The notes below the pieces were generated by a model that did not search any database, was not told the origin of the DNA, and saw only the letters and a program-made list of their open reading frames with translations. A program made the translations under genes and the position numbers. A stretch of 64,000 nucleotides of DNA from an uncultured Clostridia bacterium (GTDB lineage: Bacteria; Bacillota; Clostridia; Christensenellales; Borkfalkiaceae). The stretch covers positions 53,714 to 117,713 of the forward strand of contig CALVXG010000007.1 of NCBI GenBank assembly GCA_944368925.1, given 5' to 3'. Of this stretch, positions 1 to 8,239 are shown piece by piece. Numbering within the stretch: the first letter of the stretch is position 1; each line of letters begins with the position of its first letter.

Positions 1-110
1 CCGCCCAGGCTGTCGCCTTCCAGAACCAAAACTTTTTTTCCGTTTCTTAAAGCGTAGAGCGCGGAGGTCATGCCTGCCGCGCCCGCTCCGATGATGATAA
101 TATCGTACAT
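1..110 (-). CDS. trxB: Thioredoxin reductase-like flavoprotein, N-terminal part only
   Basis: Only the first 36 or so codons lie in the window; the rest runs off the left edge. The start of the protein reads MYDIIIIGAGAAGM, a Rossmann FAD-binding motif GxGxxG with the glycines in the usual place, followed by the conserved E of the second strand (LVLEGDSLGG). This is the beginning of the thioredoxin reductase / pyridine nucleotide-disulfide oxidoreductase family. The ATG lies one base after the nrdD stop, so the two genes should be translated together. Because NrdD here ends in a glutaredoxin-like CPNC domain, a reductase as next gene makes sense as its electron donor; that link is inference. 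The family call cannot be refined to TrxB proper without the CxxC region. Confidence 0.72.
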   Translation of the reverse strand, partial: MYDIIIIGAGAAGMTSALYALRNGKKVLVLEGDSLG

Positions 111-111
111 A

Positions 112-2475
112 TCAGCCGATGCTCTCAATGTATTTGCGGATCTCGCTCGCGTTGTCGTACGTCTTGAACCCGTCGCCGTCGGGAACCAGCAGGGAAGGTG
201 CTTTCTTTACGCCGTATTTGCGGGTGGTATCCGCATCCTGTTCGGCGTTGATCACGCGGTATTTCACCCCTGCTTTATCCAGCATCATCTTGCTGGTCTT
301 GCAGTTGGGGCAGCCGTCCCGCGTGAACAGCACGGGGCCGTCCAAAGCAGGTGCCGCGCAGCACGCTTCCGCCTTTTCTTCCGCGTGTTTGTGTCCTTTC
401 AGCGTGGAATGGTTGATATCGTAAACTTTTCTGTCCTTGAATTCCTGCGTTTTGCCGTCGTTCCAGTTCTGTACGGGGCGATAATATCCCGTGATGCGGC
501 TGTAAACTTCCGTCTTTTGTCCGCAGTGCGGGCAGGTATACTGTTCTCCCGCAAGATATCCGTGATCTTTGCAGATGGAATAAGTCGGGGACAGGGTATA
601 GTAAGGGAGTTTGTAGTTGTCCGCGATCTTCTTGACCAGCGAAGCCGCCGCTTTCCAGTCGGGGAGTTTTTCGCCGAGGAATGCGTGGAATACCGTTCCC
701 GAGGTATAGAGAGTCTGCAGATCGTCCTGAATATCGAGCGCGTCGAAAATGTCTTCCGTGAATCCGACAGGCAGGTGCGAGCTGTTCGTATAGTAAGGCG
801 TTCCGTTTTCGTTCGCCGTGATGATGTCGGGGAATTGTTCCTTATCGTGTTTCGCAAAGCGGTAGGTCGTCGATTCCGCAGGGGTCGCTTCAAGGTTGTA
901 CAGATCGCCGTACTGTTCCTGGTAATCGGAAAGACGTTCGCGCATATGGTTGAGAACGCGCTTCGTGAATTCCTGCGCTTCGGGATGTGTCAGATCCTTG
1001 CGGAGCCAAGCCGCGTTGAGAGTCGCTTCGTTCATGCCCACCAGACCGATCGTCGAGAAGTGGTTTGCAAAGGTGCCGAGATACCGCTTCGTGTAGGGGT
1101 AAAGCCCTTCTTCGAGCAGTTTTGTGATGACCGTACGCTTTGTTTTGAGCGAACGTGCCGAAATGTCCATCAGACGGTCAAGGCGTGCAAAGAATTCCTT
1201 TTCGTTCTTGCTCTGGTAAGCGATGCGCGGCATATTGATGGTCACAACGCCCACCGAACCCGTGCTTTCGCCGCTTCCGAAATAGCCGCCCGACTTCTTG
1301 CGCAGTTCGCGAAGATCGAGACGCAGACGGCAGCACATACTGCGGATGTCGCTCGGTTCCATATCCGAATTGATATAGTTGGAGAAATACGGCGTACCGT
1401 ATTTGGATGTCATTTCAAACAGCAGACGGTTATTTTCCGTATCCGACCAGTCGAAGTTTTTCGTGATGGAATAGGTCGGGATCGGGTACTGGAATCCGCG
1501 CCCGTTGGCGTCGCCTTCGATCATGACTTCGATGAACGCTTTGTTCACCATGTCCATTTCTTTCTGGCAGTCTTTGTATTTGAAATTCTGCGGCTTTCCG
1601 CCCACGATCGCGGGGAGTTCGGCGAGGTCGTTCGGGACTGTCCAGTCCAGCGTGATGTTCGAGAACGGTGCCTGCGTACCCCAACGGCTGGGTGTATTCA
1701 CGCCGTAAATAAAGGATTCAATGCACTTTTTCGTCTGTTCGTAGGTGAGGTTGTCCTTTTTCACGAACGGTGCAAGATAGGTATCGAACGAGGAGAACGC
1801 CTGCGCGCCTGCCCATTCGTTCTGCATGATGCCCAGAAAGTTCACCATCTGGTTGCACAGCGTCGCAAGATGGCTCGCCGGCGCCGACGTGATTTTGCCG
1901 GGGATCCCGCCCAGTCCTTCCTGGATCAGCTGTTTGAGCGACCAGCCTGCGCAGTACCCTGTCAGCATGGAAAGATCGTGGATGTGAATGTCCGCATTGC
2001 GGTGCGCGTTCGCCACTTCTTCGTCATAAATCTCCGAAAGCCAGTAGTTCGCCGTGATCGCCCCGCTGTTGGAAAGGATCAGTCCGCCTACGGAGTAGGT
2101 GACCGTCGAATTTTCCTTGACGCGCCAGTCCGTCGCTTTTACATAGCTGTTGACAAGCGCTTTGTAATCGAGCATGGTCGATTTCATGTTGCGGATCTTC
2201 TCCCGCTGTTTGCGGTAGAGGATGTACGTCTTCGCAACGTCCGCATACCCCGCCTGGCTCAAAACGGATTCCACGCTGTCCTGTATGTCTTCTACGGCGA
2301 TCTTTCCGTCCTTGATCTTGGGTTCAAAATCCGCCGTTACTTTCAGCGCCAAAAGATCGATGATGCTCGGATGATATTGTTTTTTTACAGCGTCAAATGC
2401 CTTCGTGATCGCCACCGAGATCTTCTTCAAATCAAATTCTGCGATTGTTCCGTCGCGCTTGATGACCTGATACAT
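112..2475 (-). CDS. nrdD: Anaerobic (class III) ribonucleoside-triphosphate reductase with C-terminal glutaredoxin-like domain
   Basis: This 787-aa protein reduces ribonucleotides to deoxyribonucleotides with a glycyl radical. Visible parts: an N-terminal ATP-cone (VIKRDGTIAEFD, about residues 4-95), the catalytic barrel with the cysteine-bearing CCRLRLDLRELRKK stretch, the zinc/radical end with CPHC at 648-651, and RITGY with the radical Gly663. NrdD normally stops soon after this. Here a linker with CC leads into a thioredoxin/glutaredoxin-like domain from about 712 to the end, with CPNC at 722-725 and a cis-proline-like APSLLVPDG. The fused domain is probably the reductant that replaces formate; that is inference. 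The start has a good GGAGAGAG ribosome site. A strong promoter and two NrdR boxes lie upstream, and nrdG is the next gene upstream on the same strand. Confidence 0.96.
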   Translation of the reverse strand: MYQVIKRDGTIAEFDLKKISVAITKAFDAVKKQYHPSIIDLLALKVTADFEPKIKDGKIAVEDIQDSVESVLSQAGYADVAKTYILYRKQREKIRNMKSTMLDYKALVNSYVKATDWRVKENSTVTYSVGGLILSNSGAITANYWLSEIYDEEVANAHRNADIHIHDLSMLTGYCAGWSLKQLIQEGLGGIPGKITSAPASHLATLCNQMVNFLGIMQNEWAGAQAFSSFDTYLAPFVKKDNLTYEQTKKCIESFIYGVNTPSRWGTQAPFSNITLDWTVPNDLAELPAIVGGKPQNFKYKDCQKEMDMVNKAFIEVMIEGDANGRGFQYPIPTYSITKNFDWSDTENNRLLFEMTSKYGTPYFSNYINSDMEPSDIRSMCCRLRLDLRELRKKSGGYFGSGESTGSVGVVTINMPRIAYQSKNEKEFFARLDRLMDISARSLKTKRTVITKLLEEGLYPYTKRYLGTFANHFSTIGLVGMNEATLNAAWLRKDLTHPEAQEFTKRVLNHMRERLSDYQEQYGDLYNLEATPAESTTYRFAKHDKEQFPDIITANENGTPYYTNSSHLPVGFTEDIFDALDIQDDLQTLYTSGTVFHAFLGEKLPDWKAAASLVKKIADNYKLPYYTLSPTYSICKDHGYLAGEQYTCPHCGQKTEVYSRITGYYRPVQNWNDGKTQEFKDRKVYDINHSTLKGHKHAEEKAEACCAAPALDGPVLFTRDGCPNCKTSKMMLDKAGVKYRVINAEQDADTTRKYGVKKAPSLLVPDGDGFKTYDNASEIRKYIESIG

Positions 2476-2565
2476 AGTTCTTCTCTCTCCTTACCCCTTT
2501 GTTTAAAGCTACCGTAGTGCGGCAGCCTTTGCCGCGGCTATCTTTGTTTTAGCGGGTCGAGTTTC

Positions 2566-2594
2566 ATTATAGCACTCCTTTCTGTATATGTCAA
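2566..2594 (-). promoter_or_regulatory. Sigma-A promoter of nrdD
   Basis: On the minus strand TTGACA (2594-2589) and TATAAT (2571-2566) are separated by exactly 17 bases, a perfect consensus promoter. It lies about 90 bases upstream of the nrdD ATG and right next to the NrdR box pair. Confidence 0.9.
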
Positions 2595-2601
2595 TAGGTT
2601 A

Positions 2602-2650
2602 AGACAAGATATTGTATTTATTTTTTTTCTATATATACAATATATAGTAT
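2602..2650. promoter_or_regulatory. Pair of NrdR boxes upstream of nrdD
   Basis: Two 16-bp palindrome-like elements at 2602-2617 and 2635-2650 fit the NrdR-box consensus (acaCwATATwTwGtgt type): on the minus strand ATACAATATCTTGTCT and ATACTATATATTGTAT. Their starts are 33 bp apart, close to three helical turns, which is the usual arrangement. They sit just upstream of the nrdD -35 box. NrdR is the ATP/dATP-sensing repressor of ribonucleotide reductase genes, so this predicts control of nrdD by nucleotide pools. The regulator itself is not in the window. Confidence 0.8.
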
Positions 2651-2670
2651 TTTGTTGAAAAATGCAAAAA

Positions 2671-2896
2671 CGGCGCAAGGGATGCAAAAACGGTATGTCT
2701 GCACCCTTGCGCCGCGAAATTCTGCCCGCGCTCTCCCCGCATTGGTGTGGGGAGAGCGCTTGTTTTTCCGCTCCCGCGCGGTTTTCGGGAACGGAGCTGT
2801 TCTTTTTTTTTCGTCCCGCGTTGTGCCGCCCAGCCGCTCCGCATCGGCGGGGCGGCTGGGCGGCACGATTTATTTTCGCCCTGCGGGGCAGGGCGG
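2671..2896. repeat. Cluster of GC-rich inverted repeats between nrdG and nrdD
   Basis: This gene-free stretch holds four hairpins: arms at 2671-2681/2704-2714, 2728-2738/2749-2759, 2823-2837/2852-2866 (15 perfect pairs) and a short one at 2877-2896 directly after the nrdG stop. Inside the first, a 12-bp direct repeat ATGCAAAAACGG occurs at 2662 and 2682. None has a T-run in the right place to be a clear nrdG terminator; they may act as mRNA-stabilising or partly terminating structures. Confidence 0.7.
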
Positions 2897-2898
2897 CA

Positions 2899-3585
2899 TT
2901 ATTCTTCGCCGCGGATGAGAACGCTCGGGATAAAGGGTTTCACAAGCTGTTTAAAGGCCTGCATCTGCGCGTCGGAGCAGGGGGAGAGGCTGCGGCAGAG
3001 CACGGCGTCGCTGTCGCGGAAGTTCTGCAAAAAGTAGCGTTTTGCGCCGCGCAGCCATTGCCCGATGCGGATAAAATCTTCGCCTTTGTGCAATTCTTTG
3101 ACGACCGTTGTGCGGAATTCGTAGCGAACGGTATCGGAAAGGAGAAATTCGGCGCTCTCGAAGACGGCGTCCATGTTGACTTTCACGCCCGCCGTTTTTT
3201 CGTAGTTCTGCGGCGAATTTTTAATGTCCATGGCGACAAAATCGACGAGTTTGTCGCGGCAGAGCTCTTTCAGCCTTGCGGGAAAGGCGCCGTTCGTGTC
3301 CAGCTTGACGGCATACCCGAGCGCTTTGATGTCCGCAAGCAGGGCGGGCGTGTCCGCCTGCAGGAGGGGTTCGCCGCCCGAAACGCATACCCCGTCCAAA
3401 ATTCCCTTGCGCTTTTTTAAAAAAGCCAAAAGCTCGTCGCGCGCAACGTCGCCTTCGCCGCCTTTGAGGATCTCCCCGTTCTGGCAGAAAGGACAGCGGA
3501 AGTTGCATCCGCGCAGAAAAACCGTGCAAGCCACTTTGCCGGGAAAATCCAGAAGGGTGGTTTTTTGCAGTCCTGCAATGGTCAT
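2899..3585 (-). CDS. nrdG: Anaerobic ribonucleotide reductase activating protein (radical SAM)
   Basis: This 228-aa enzyme installs the glycyl radical on NrdD using S-adenosylmethionine and a [4Fe-4S] cluster. The cluster motif is C-N-F-R-C-P-F-C near residue 28, preceded by TTLLDFPGKVACTVF, which is typical of the NrdG2-type activases. SAM-binding GGEP follows (VCVSGGEPLLQ), and D-T-N-G (KLDTNGAFP) is conserved too. I chose ATG at 3585 because GGAGG lies seven bases upstream and the family starts with MTIAGLQK; the open frame continues upstream without support. It faces nrdD across a 423-bp gap of hairpins and the nrdD promoter. Confidence 0.93.
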   Translation of the reverse strand: MTIAGLQKTTLLDFPGKVACTVFLRGCNFRCPFCQNGEILKGGEGDVARDELLAFLKKRKGILDGVCVSGGEPLLQADTPALLADIKALGYAVKLDTNGAFPARLKELCRDKLVDFVAMDIKNSPQNYEKTAGVKVNMDAVFESAEFLLSDTVRYEFRTTVVKELHKGEDFIRIGQWLRGAKRYFLQNFRDSDAVLCRSLSPCSDAQMQAFKQLVKPFIPSVLIRGEE

Positions 3586-3794
3586 GTTTGCTTCCTCCGT
3601 TTTCGGTTGTGAACTTGCGCAACCGGAACATTTTTTTATAGTATACACCGCGGCGCGGGAAAAGTAAATCTTTTTGCGTCGGGAGAAAAGAGCAGGCTTC
3701 ACGATTTTTTCATAAAAAATTCACGTATTCGGTGGTATCCTTTTAGTAAAAAGGTGTTATAATAGGGCTATCAAAAAAAGCGGAGATGAGATGT

Positions 3795-5252
3795 ATGAAA
3801 CGGCTGACAAAAACTGTTTTGACGGTGCTGGCGGTGATGGTGCTGGCATTTGCTCTGGTTCTTGCGGGTTGTTCGGGGGAAACGGTATCGGTAAAGGATA
3901 TCCGAAAGACGTCTTCCGGGACGGACGGCGACGTGTACACGATCTATTATACGGACGGGACGTCGTCGACGATCACGCTTGCGGGGACGGCGGACGAAGT
4001 GACGGCGCAGGAGCTTTACGAATATTACAAAGAGGTCTATAATGAGGATCTCACGTACGACGAATTTCTGAAAAAATATCTTGCGGAGCCTACGGACAAC
4101 GCGTCGGTGATCGGTGCGTGTCTGCAACCGGCGGTGAAGATCTACACGGAGTTTGTAGAGAAGACGACGATGGAAGACTGGATGAGCGGGAACCGTAAGG
4201 AGAACAAGGTAGCGCTGTACACGGGATCGGGCGTGCTGTACCAGATGCAGGACGACTATACGTATATCATCACGAATTACCACGTGGTATACGATGCGAA
4301 CGTGGCGTCGGCGAACGGCGGGAACATGGCGCGCAAGATTATCTGCTATCTTTACGGAAGCGAGGGAACTTATTCCAGCCAGGGGATGGATTCGGACGGA
4401 CTGGCCGTCTACGATTACGGCGCGTACGGGATCGAATGCGAGTATGTGGGCGGATCGATCTCCAACGACATTGCGGTGATCCGTGCGAAGACGGAAGACA
4501 TCACGGCGATCAATCCCGAAGCGACGACGGCGGAATTTGCGAGCGAATACCATGTGGGCGAGACGGCGATCGCGATCGGCAACCCCGAAGGGGAAGGCAT
4601 CAGCGTGACGGAAGGGATCGTCAGCGTGGACAACGAATATATCAACCTGCAGATCGACAACGTGGTGCGTTCGTACCGGTCTTTGCGTATCGATACGGCG
4701 ATCTACGGCGGAAATTCGGGCGGCGGGCTGTTCAATCTGAAAGGCGAACTGATCGGCATCACCAACGCGGGCAACACCACCGATCAGAACATCAACTACG
4801 CGGTTCCGCTGGAAATCGCGAAGGGCACGGCGGACAATATCCTGCATTACTATTTCGGAAACGGCGAGAATGTAGGCTACGGCATCAAATTGGGAGTGCA
4901 GGTCGTGTCGCAGAATTCGAAGTACGTTTACGACAAAGCGAGCGGCTACGGCACCATCGAAGAGGAGATCGTCGTCGATTCGGTCAATTCCGGGTCGATC
5001 GCAAAGAGCATGGCACTCGAACTCAACGATGTGCTCAAAACGCTGAACATCCGCACCAAGAGCGGAGAGACGCGCGAAGTGGAACTCAACCGCAACTTCA
5101 ACATTTCGGATGCCATTCTCACCATCCGCGCGGGCGATACCATTTCCTTCAGCATCGTGCGCGGGGGCGAGACGACGGTGTCCGCAGAATATACGGTCAA
5201 AGAATCCGATCTCGTGGAGCTGGATACCCTGTACACGTCCAACAAGGCATAA
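3795..5252 (+). CDS. HtrA/DegP-like trypsin-fold serine protease, lipoprotein with PDZ-like C-terminus
   Basis: A 485-aa exported protease. The N-terminus is a lipoprotein signal (KRLTKTVLTVLAVMVLAFALVLAGC is read as signal plus LAGC lipobox), so it should be anchored outside the cell membrane. After a helical spacer comes a trypsin-like domain with the triad visible: His in TNYHVV, Asp in SNDIAVI, Ser in GGNSGGGLF. The last 110 residues (SGSIAKSMALELNDVL, then FSIVRGGE) look like a PDZ domain that would bind protein C-termini. Start: ATG at 3795 has GGAG nine bases upstream; an ATG at 3786 is too close to it. A TATAAT at 3755 is a possible -10. Likely role is envelope protein quality control. 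It ends at a strong terminator facing hppA. Confidence 0.86.
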   Translation: MKRLTKTVLTVLAVMVLAFALVLAGCSGETVSVKDIRKTSSGTDGDVYTIYYTDGTSSTITLAGTADEVTAQELYEYYKEVYNEDLTYDEFLKKYLAEPTDNASVIGACLQPAVKIYTEFVEKTTMEDWMSGNRKENKVALYTGSGVLYQMQDDYTYIITNYHVVYDANVASANGGNMARKIICYLYGSEGTYSSQGMDSDGLAVYDYGAYGIECEYVGGSISNDIAVIRAKTEDITAINPEATTAEFASEYHVGETAIAIGNPEGEGISVTEGIVSVDNEYINLQIDNVVRSYRSLRIDTAIYGGNSGGGLFNLKGELIGITNAGNTTDQNINYAVPLEIAKGTADNILHYYFGNGENVGYGIKLGVQVVSQNSKYVYDKASGYGTIEEEIVVDSVNSGSIAKSMALELNDVLKTLNIRTKSGETREVELNRNFNISDAILTIRAGDTISFSIVRGGETTVSAEYTVKESDLVELDTLYTSNKA

Positions 5253-5261
5253 CGGCAGATA

Positions 5262-5299
5262 TTCCGCACACGCGCTGCGTGTGCGGAAAATTATTTTTT
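5262..5299 (+). terminator. Intrinsic terminator of the protease gene
   Basis: Arms 5262-5273 and 5277-5288 pair perfectly over 12 bases with a GCT loop, followed by AATTATTTTTT. Confidence 0.9.
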
Positions 5300-5342
5300 G
5301 TAGGACGTCACCGCATTTTTTCGGCGAAAACGTTTGAAAAGA

Positions 5343-5384
5343 GGGGCGGGGCGCGCAGAATTTTCTGCACGCCCCGCCCCTTTT
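5343..5384. terminator. GC-rich hairpin between convergent genes
   Basis: An 18-bp near-perfect inverted repeat (5343-5360/5363-5380) is followed by TTTT on the plus strand. It sits between the two convergent terminators and probably backs them up. Confidence 0.6.
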
Positions 5385-5391
5385 GAATATT

Positions 5392-5434
5392 AAAAAAACG
5401 CGCAAACCCTTGTTTCGGAACAGGGGTTTGCGCG
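5392..5434 (-). terminator. Intrinsic terminator of hppA
   Basis: On the minus strand an 11-bp stem (5434-5424 with 5409-5399) is followed by seven T residues (5398-5392), right downstream of the hppA stop. Confidence 0.88.
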
Positions 5435-5462
5435 CGTTTGCGTCAAAGTCACAAGGCGAGAA

Positions 5463-7547
5463 TCAGAGCAAGCCGATGGTGAGGATGACCTGTGCAAAGA
5501 CGATGGCGACGACAGAGATGAGTTTGATGAGAATATTGATGGAAGGGCCGGAAGTGTCCTTGAAGGGGTCGCCGACGGTATCGCCGATGACGGCGGCCTT
5601 ATGGGCAGGGCTGCCTTTTCCGCCGAAGTTTCCGTCCTCGATGAATTTTTTGGCGTTGTCCCAGGCGCCGCCGCTGTTGCTCATGAAGACGGCGAGAAGA
5701 AATCCCGTGACGGAGGAGCCGAGCAAGAGGCCCATGACACCGTTGGCGCCGAGGAAGAAGCCTGCGACAAGAGGTGAGAGAACGGCGATGACGGCGGGGA
5801 GAATCATTTGTTTTTGAGCGGACTTTGTGCAGATGGTGACGCAATTTTTGTAATCGGGTTCGCTTGTGCCGAGCAAGATCCCTTTATTGCGGGCGAATTG
5901 TGCGCGCACTTCGAGGACGACGCGCTGGGCGCTCTTTCCGACGGCGGACATGGTGAGGGCGGAGAAGAGGAAGGGGAGCATGGCGCCTACGAACACGCCG
6001 ACGAGGACGACGGGGTTCGTGACGGAAAGGGAGAACTGAAAGTCGAGGCCGTTCTGGGCGACGAGGGACTGTACCTGGACGTAGAACGAGGAGAGCAGTG
6101 CGAGGGCGGTGAGCATGGCGGAGCCGATGGCGAAGCCTTTGCCCGTGGCGGCGGTGGTATTGCCGAGGGAGTCGAGGGCGTCGGTGCGTCGGCGGACGGT
6201 TTCGTCCATGCCGGACATTTGGGCGATGCCGCCCGCGTTGTCGGCGACGGGGCCGTAGGCGTCGGTGGAGAGTGTGATGCCGAGGGTAGAGAGCATACCG
6301 ACGGCGGCGATGCCGATGCCGAACATGCCGTATTCGCTGCCTCCGAGGGCGTAGTAAGAGCCGAGGACGGCGGCGGCGATGATGAGGACGGGCGCGAGGG
6401 TGGAGAGCATGCCGAGGGCGGTGCCGTTGATGATGACGGGGCCTGCGCCGCTCTGCGCGGCTTCGGCGAGTTTTCGGGTCGCGGAATAGGAAGCGCTGGT
6501 GAAAAGCTCGGTAAAGAAGCCGATGAGCACGCCTGCGGCGAGACCGATGAGTACGGGAATAATGACGAGAGGGTAGCCGACTGCCCAAAGGAAGAGGGCG
6601 GACGCGGCGGCGGTGGCGGCGGCGGCGAACCAGGTGCCCGCGCGCAGGGCGCGCAGGAGCTGTTTTTGGCCTGCGCCTTCTTTGGTGCGGACGAAGAAGG
6701 TTCCTATGACGGAGAAGACGATGCCGATGGCGGCGATCCCGAGGGGAATGAGCGCGCCGAAAAATTCGAGACCCGCGGCGACGCCGAGTGCCATGGACGA
6801 GAGGAGGGAGCCGACGTACGATTCATAGAGGTCTGCGCCCATGCCTGCGACGTCTCCGACGTTGTCTCCGACGTTGTCGGCGATGACGGCGGGGTTGCGG
6901 CAGTCGTCTTCGGGGATATTTTCTTCGACTTTCCCGACGAGGTCTGCGCCGACGTCGGCGGCTTTGGTGAAGATGCCGCCCCCGACGCGCGCAAAGAGCG
7001 CCATGCAGGATGCGCCCATGCCGAAGGTGATCATGTTGGTGGAGATAAAGGCGGCTTCGGTGAGGGCGGAATCGGAGAGGGCGTAAAAGCCTTTGAGAAT
7101 AAAATACCAGATGGAGAGGTCGCAAAGCCCGAGGCCGACCACGACGAGGCCCATGACGCTTCCTGCGGAAAAGGCGGCGCGCAGTCCCTTATTGAGGCTG
7201 TTTTGGGCGGCGGTGGCGGTGCGGGCGTTGGCGGCGGTGGCGATCTTCATGCCCAAAAAGCCCGAAAGTCCGGAGAAGAAACCGCCGGTGAGGAATGCGA
7301 AGGGCATGAACGGCCCTACGAATCCGACGAGGGCGAGAATGCCCAAGAGTATAAAAACGCAAGCAAAAAAGACGGCAACCACGATGTATTGCCGTTTCAA
7401 AAAGGCGTTGGCGCCTTTGCGTATGATCGCGGCAATGCCTTTGGTCTGTTCGCCTTCGGGCATTTTGAGAACTTTCCGAGCAAAAACGAGCGCGAAAAGG
7501 AGCGCCAGCACGGCGGCGCCGGGTGCGATCAGAATCGCATATTCCAT
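5463..7547 (-). CDS. hppA: Membrane-bound ion-translocating pyrophosphatase, K+-dependent subtype
   Basis: A 694-aa integral membrane enzyme that couples pyrophosphate hydrolysis to H+ or Na+ export. Family signatures are all present: [11 protein letters not shown], the acidic [33 protein letters not shown], and [15 protein letters not shown] at the end. The diagnostic stretch reads [10 protein letters not shown]: alanine and glycine at the two subtype positions mark the K+-dependent class (K+-independent enzymes have lysine and threonine). Whether it pumps Na+ or H+ cannot be settled by eye. Start: ATG at 7547 follows GAAGGGGGAAACA; the longer open frame upstream runs through GC-rich repeats and has no ribosome site. 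About 15 hydrophobic segments fit the family. Single gene with its own promoter and terminator. Confidence 0.96.
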   Translation of the reverse strand: MEYAILIAPGAAVLALLFALVFARKVLKMPEGEQTKGIAAIIRKGANAFLKRQYIVVAVFFACVFILLGILALVGFVGPFMPFAFLTGGFFSGLSGFLGMKIATAANARTATAAQNSLNKGLRAAFSAGSVMGLVVVGLGLCDLSIWYFILKGFYALSDSALTEAAFISTNMITFGMGASCMALFARVGGGIFTKAADVGADLVGKVEENIPEDDCRNPAVIADNVGDNVGDVAGMGADLYESYVGSLLSSMALGVAAGLEFFGALIPLGIAAIGIVFSVIGTFFVRTKEGAGQKQLLRALRAGTWFAAAATAAASALFLWAVGYPLVIIPVLIGLAAGVLIGFFTELFTSASYSATRKLAEAAQSGAGPVIINGTALGMLSTLAPVLIIAAAVLGSYYALGGSEYGMFGIGIAAVGMLSTLGITLSTDAYGPVADNAGGIAQMSGMDETVRRRTDALDSLGNTTAATGKGFAIGSAMLTALALLSSFYVQVQSLVAQNGLDFQFSLSVTNPVVLVGVFVGAMLPFLFSALTMSAVGKSAQRVVLEVRAQFARNKGILLGTSEPDYKNCVTICTKSAQKQMILPAVIAVLSPLVAGFFLGANGVMGLLLGSSVTGFLLAVFMSNSGGAWDNAKKFIEDGNFGGKGSPAHKAAVIGDTVGDPFKDTSGPSINILIKLISVVAIVFAQVILTIGLL

Positions 7548-7608
7548 TGTTTCCCCCTTCAAAGCGGGCAAATTTTTTTCGTTCGGGAAAAAAATTGCGC
7601 TTTTTTTA

Positions 7609-7637
7609 ATAATACCATGAAAAAACCGACAGGTCAA
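7609..7637 (-). promoter_or_regulatory. Promoter of hppA
   Basis: Minus strand TTGACC (7637-7632), 17-base spacer, TATTAT (7614-7609); 62 bases upstream of the start codon. Confidence 0.85.
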
Positions 7638-7676
7638 TACCTGTTCAGATTTTTTTGCCGAAAGGTTTTTAAATCT

Positions 7677-7842
7677 CGCCGCGCGGGGCAAATTTTTGCC
7701 CCGCGCGGCGCAAATTTTTGCCCCGCGCGGCGCAAATAATGCCGCCATCGGTGCAAATAACGCTGCCATCGGCGCGAAAAACGCATAAAATCACGTTTTA
7801 TCCGCAAAAGTTCCCTCGCGACTTTGTTCCCTCGCGACTTTG
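7677..7842. repeat. Perfect 34-bp palindrome with tandem 22-bp and 16-bp repeats in the hppA upstream region
   Basis: The 691-bp gap 7548-8239 holds no gene I can support. It contains a perfect 16+2+16 palindrome (7677-7710), a 22-bp unit repeated in tandem (7689-7710 and 7711-7732), two near-copies of GCCATCGGyGC (7742 and 7764), and a 16-bp unit repeated in tandem (7811-7826, 7827-7842). The rest of the gap is GC-rich, low-complexity sequence up to the next promoter at 8164. Confidence 0.85.
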
Positions 7843-8163
7843 CTCCCGCGCGGCTTCTCTCCCGCATCGTCATCGGGTTGCTTTTGCAATCGGCTGTGCG
7901 AATTTTTCACAGTTTGCGCAAAGCGGGGTGCCGCTATACTTTCAGGGCAGGACGGTTTTTTTAAGATTGTATGCGCGGCGCATAAAAATTGTGCGTTGTC
8001 TCGGATTTGTGGGTACGTGTTGCAAAAAATTCTGCAAAAGCGGGCAAACTGATGGCAAAACGGCGGCGGGTTGCTCATGAGGGAGGGGGCGTTTCGCGGG
8101 CAAAAAAGAGAAGGGGCGGGAAACAGCGCGGATTAAAAGGCGGGAAAGGGAGGTCGGAACGTT

Positions 8164-8191
8164 TTGAAAAAGCTGCGGGATATGGTATAAT
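8164..8191 (+). promoter_or_regulatory. Promoter of the DUF2156-GNAT gene
   Basis: TTGAAA (8164-8169), 16-base spacer, TATAAT (8186-8191), 49 bases before the ATG. Confidence 0.78.
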
Positions 8192-8239
8192 GGCAGGGAA
8201 GAAAAGGAGAGCCGCGAGGGAGCGGGCTATGAGGAGCGT

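Noticed and set aside
70-2517. 815-codon plus-strand open frame opposite nrdD
   Set aside because: Composition is rich in Arg, Phe and Val as in antisense shadows of GC-biased codons; nrdD on the other strand has all family motifs. Similar long shadows opposite hppA (5808-7739), the EF-G-like gene (14957-16357) and the protease (3771-5405) were dropped for the same reason.
7689-7732. CRISPR-like repeat
   Set aside because: Two units in direct tandem without spacers; no cas genes in the window.
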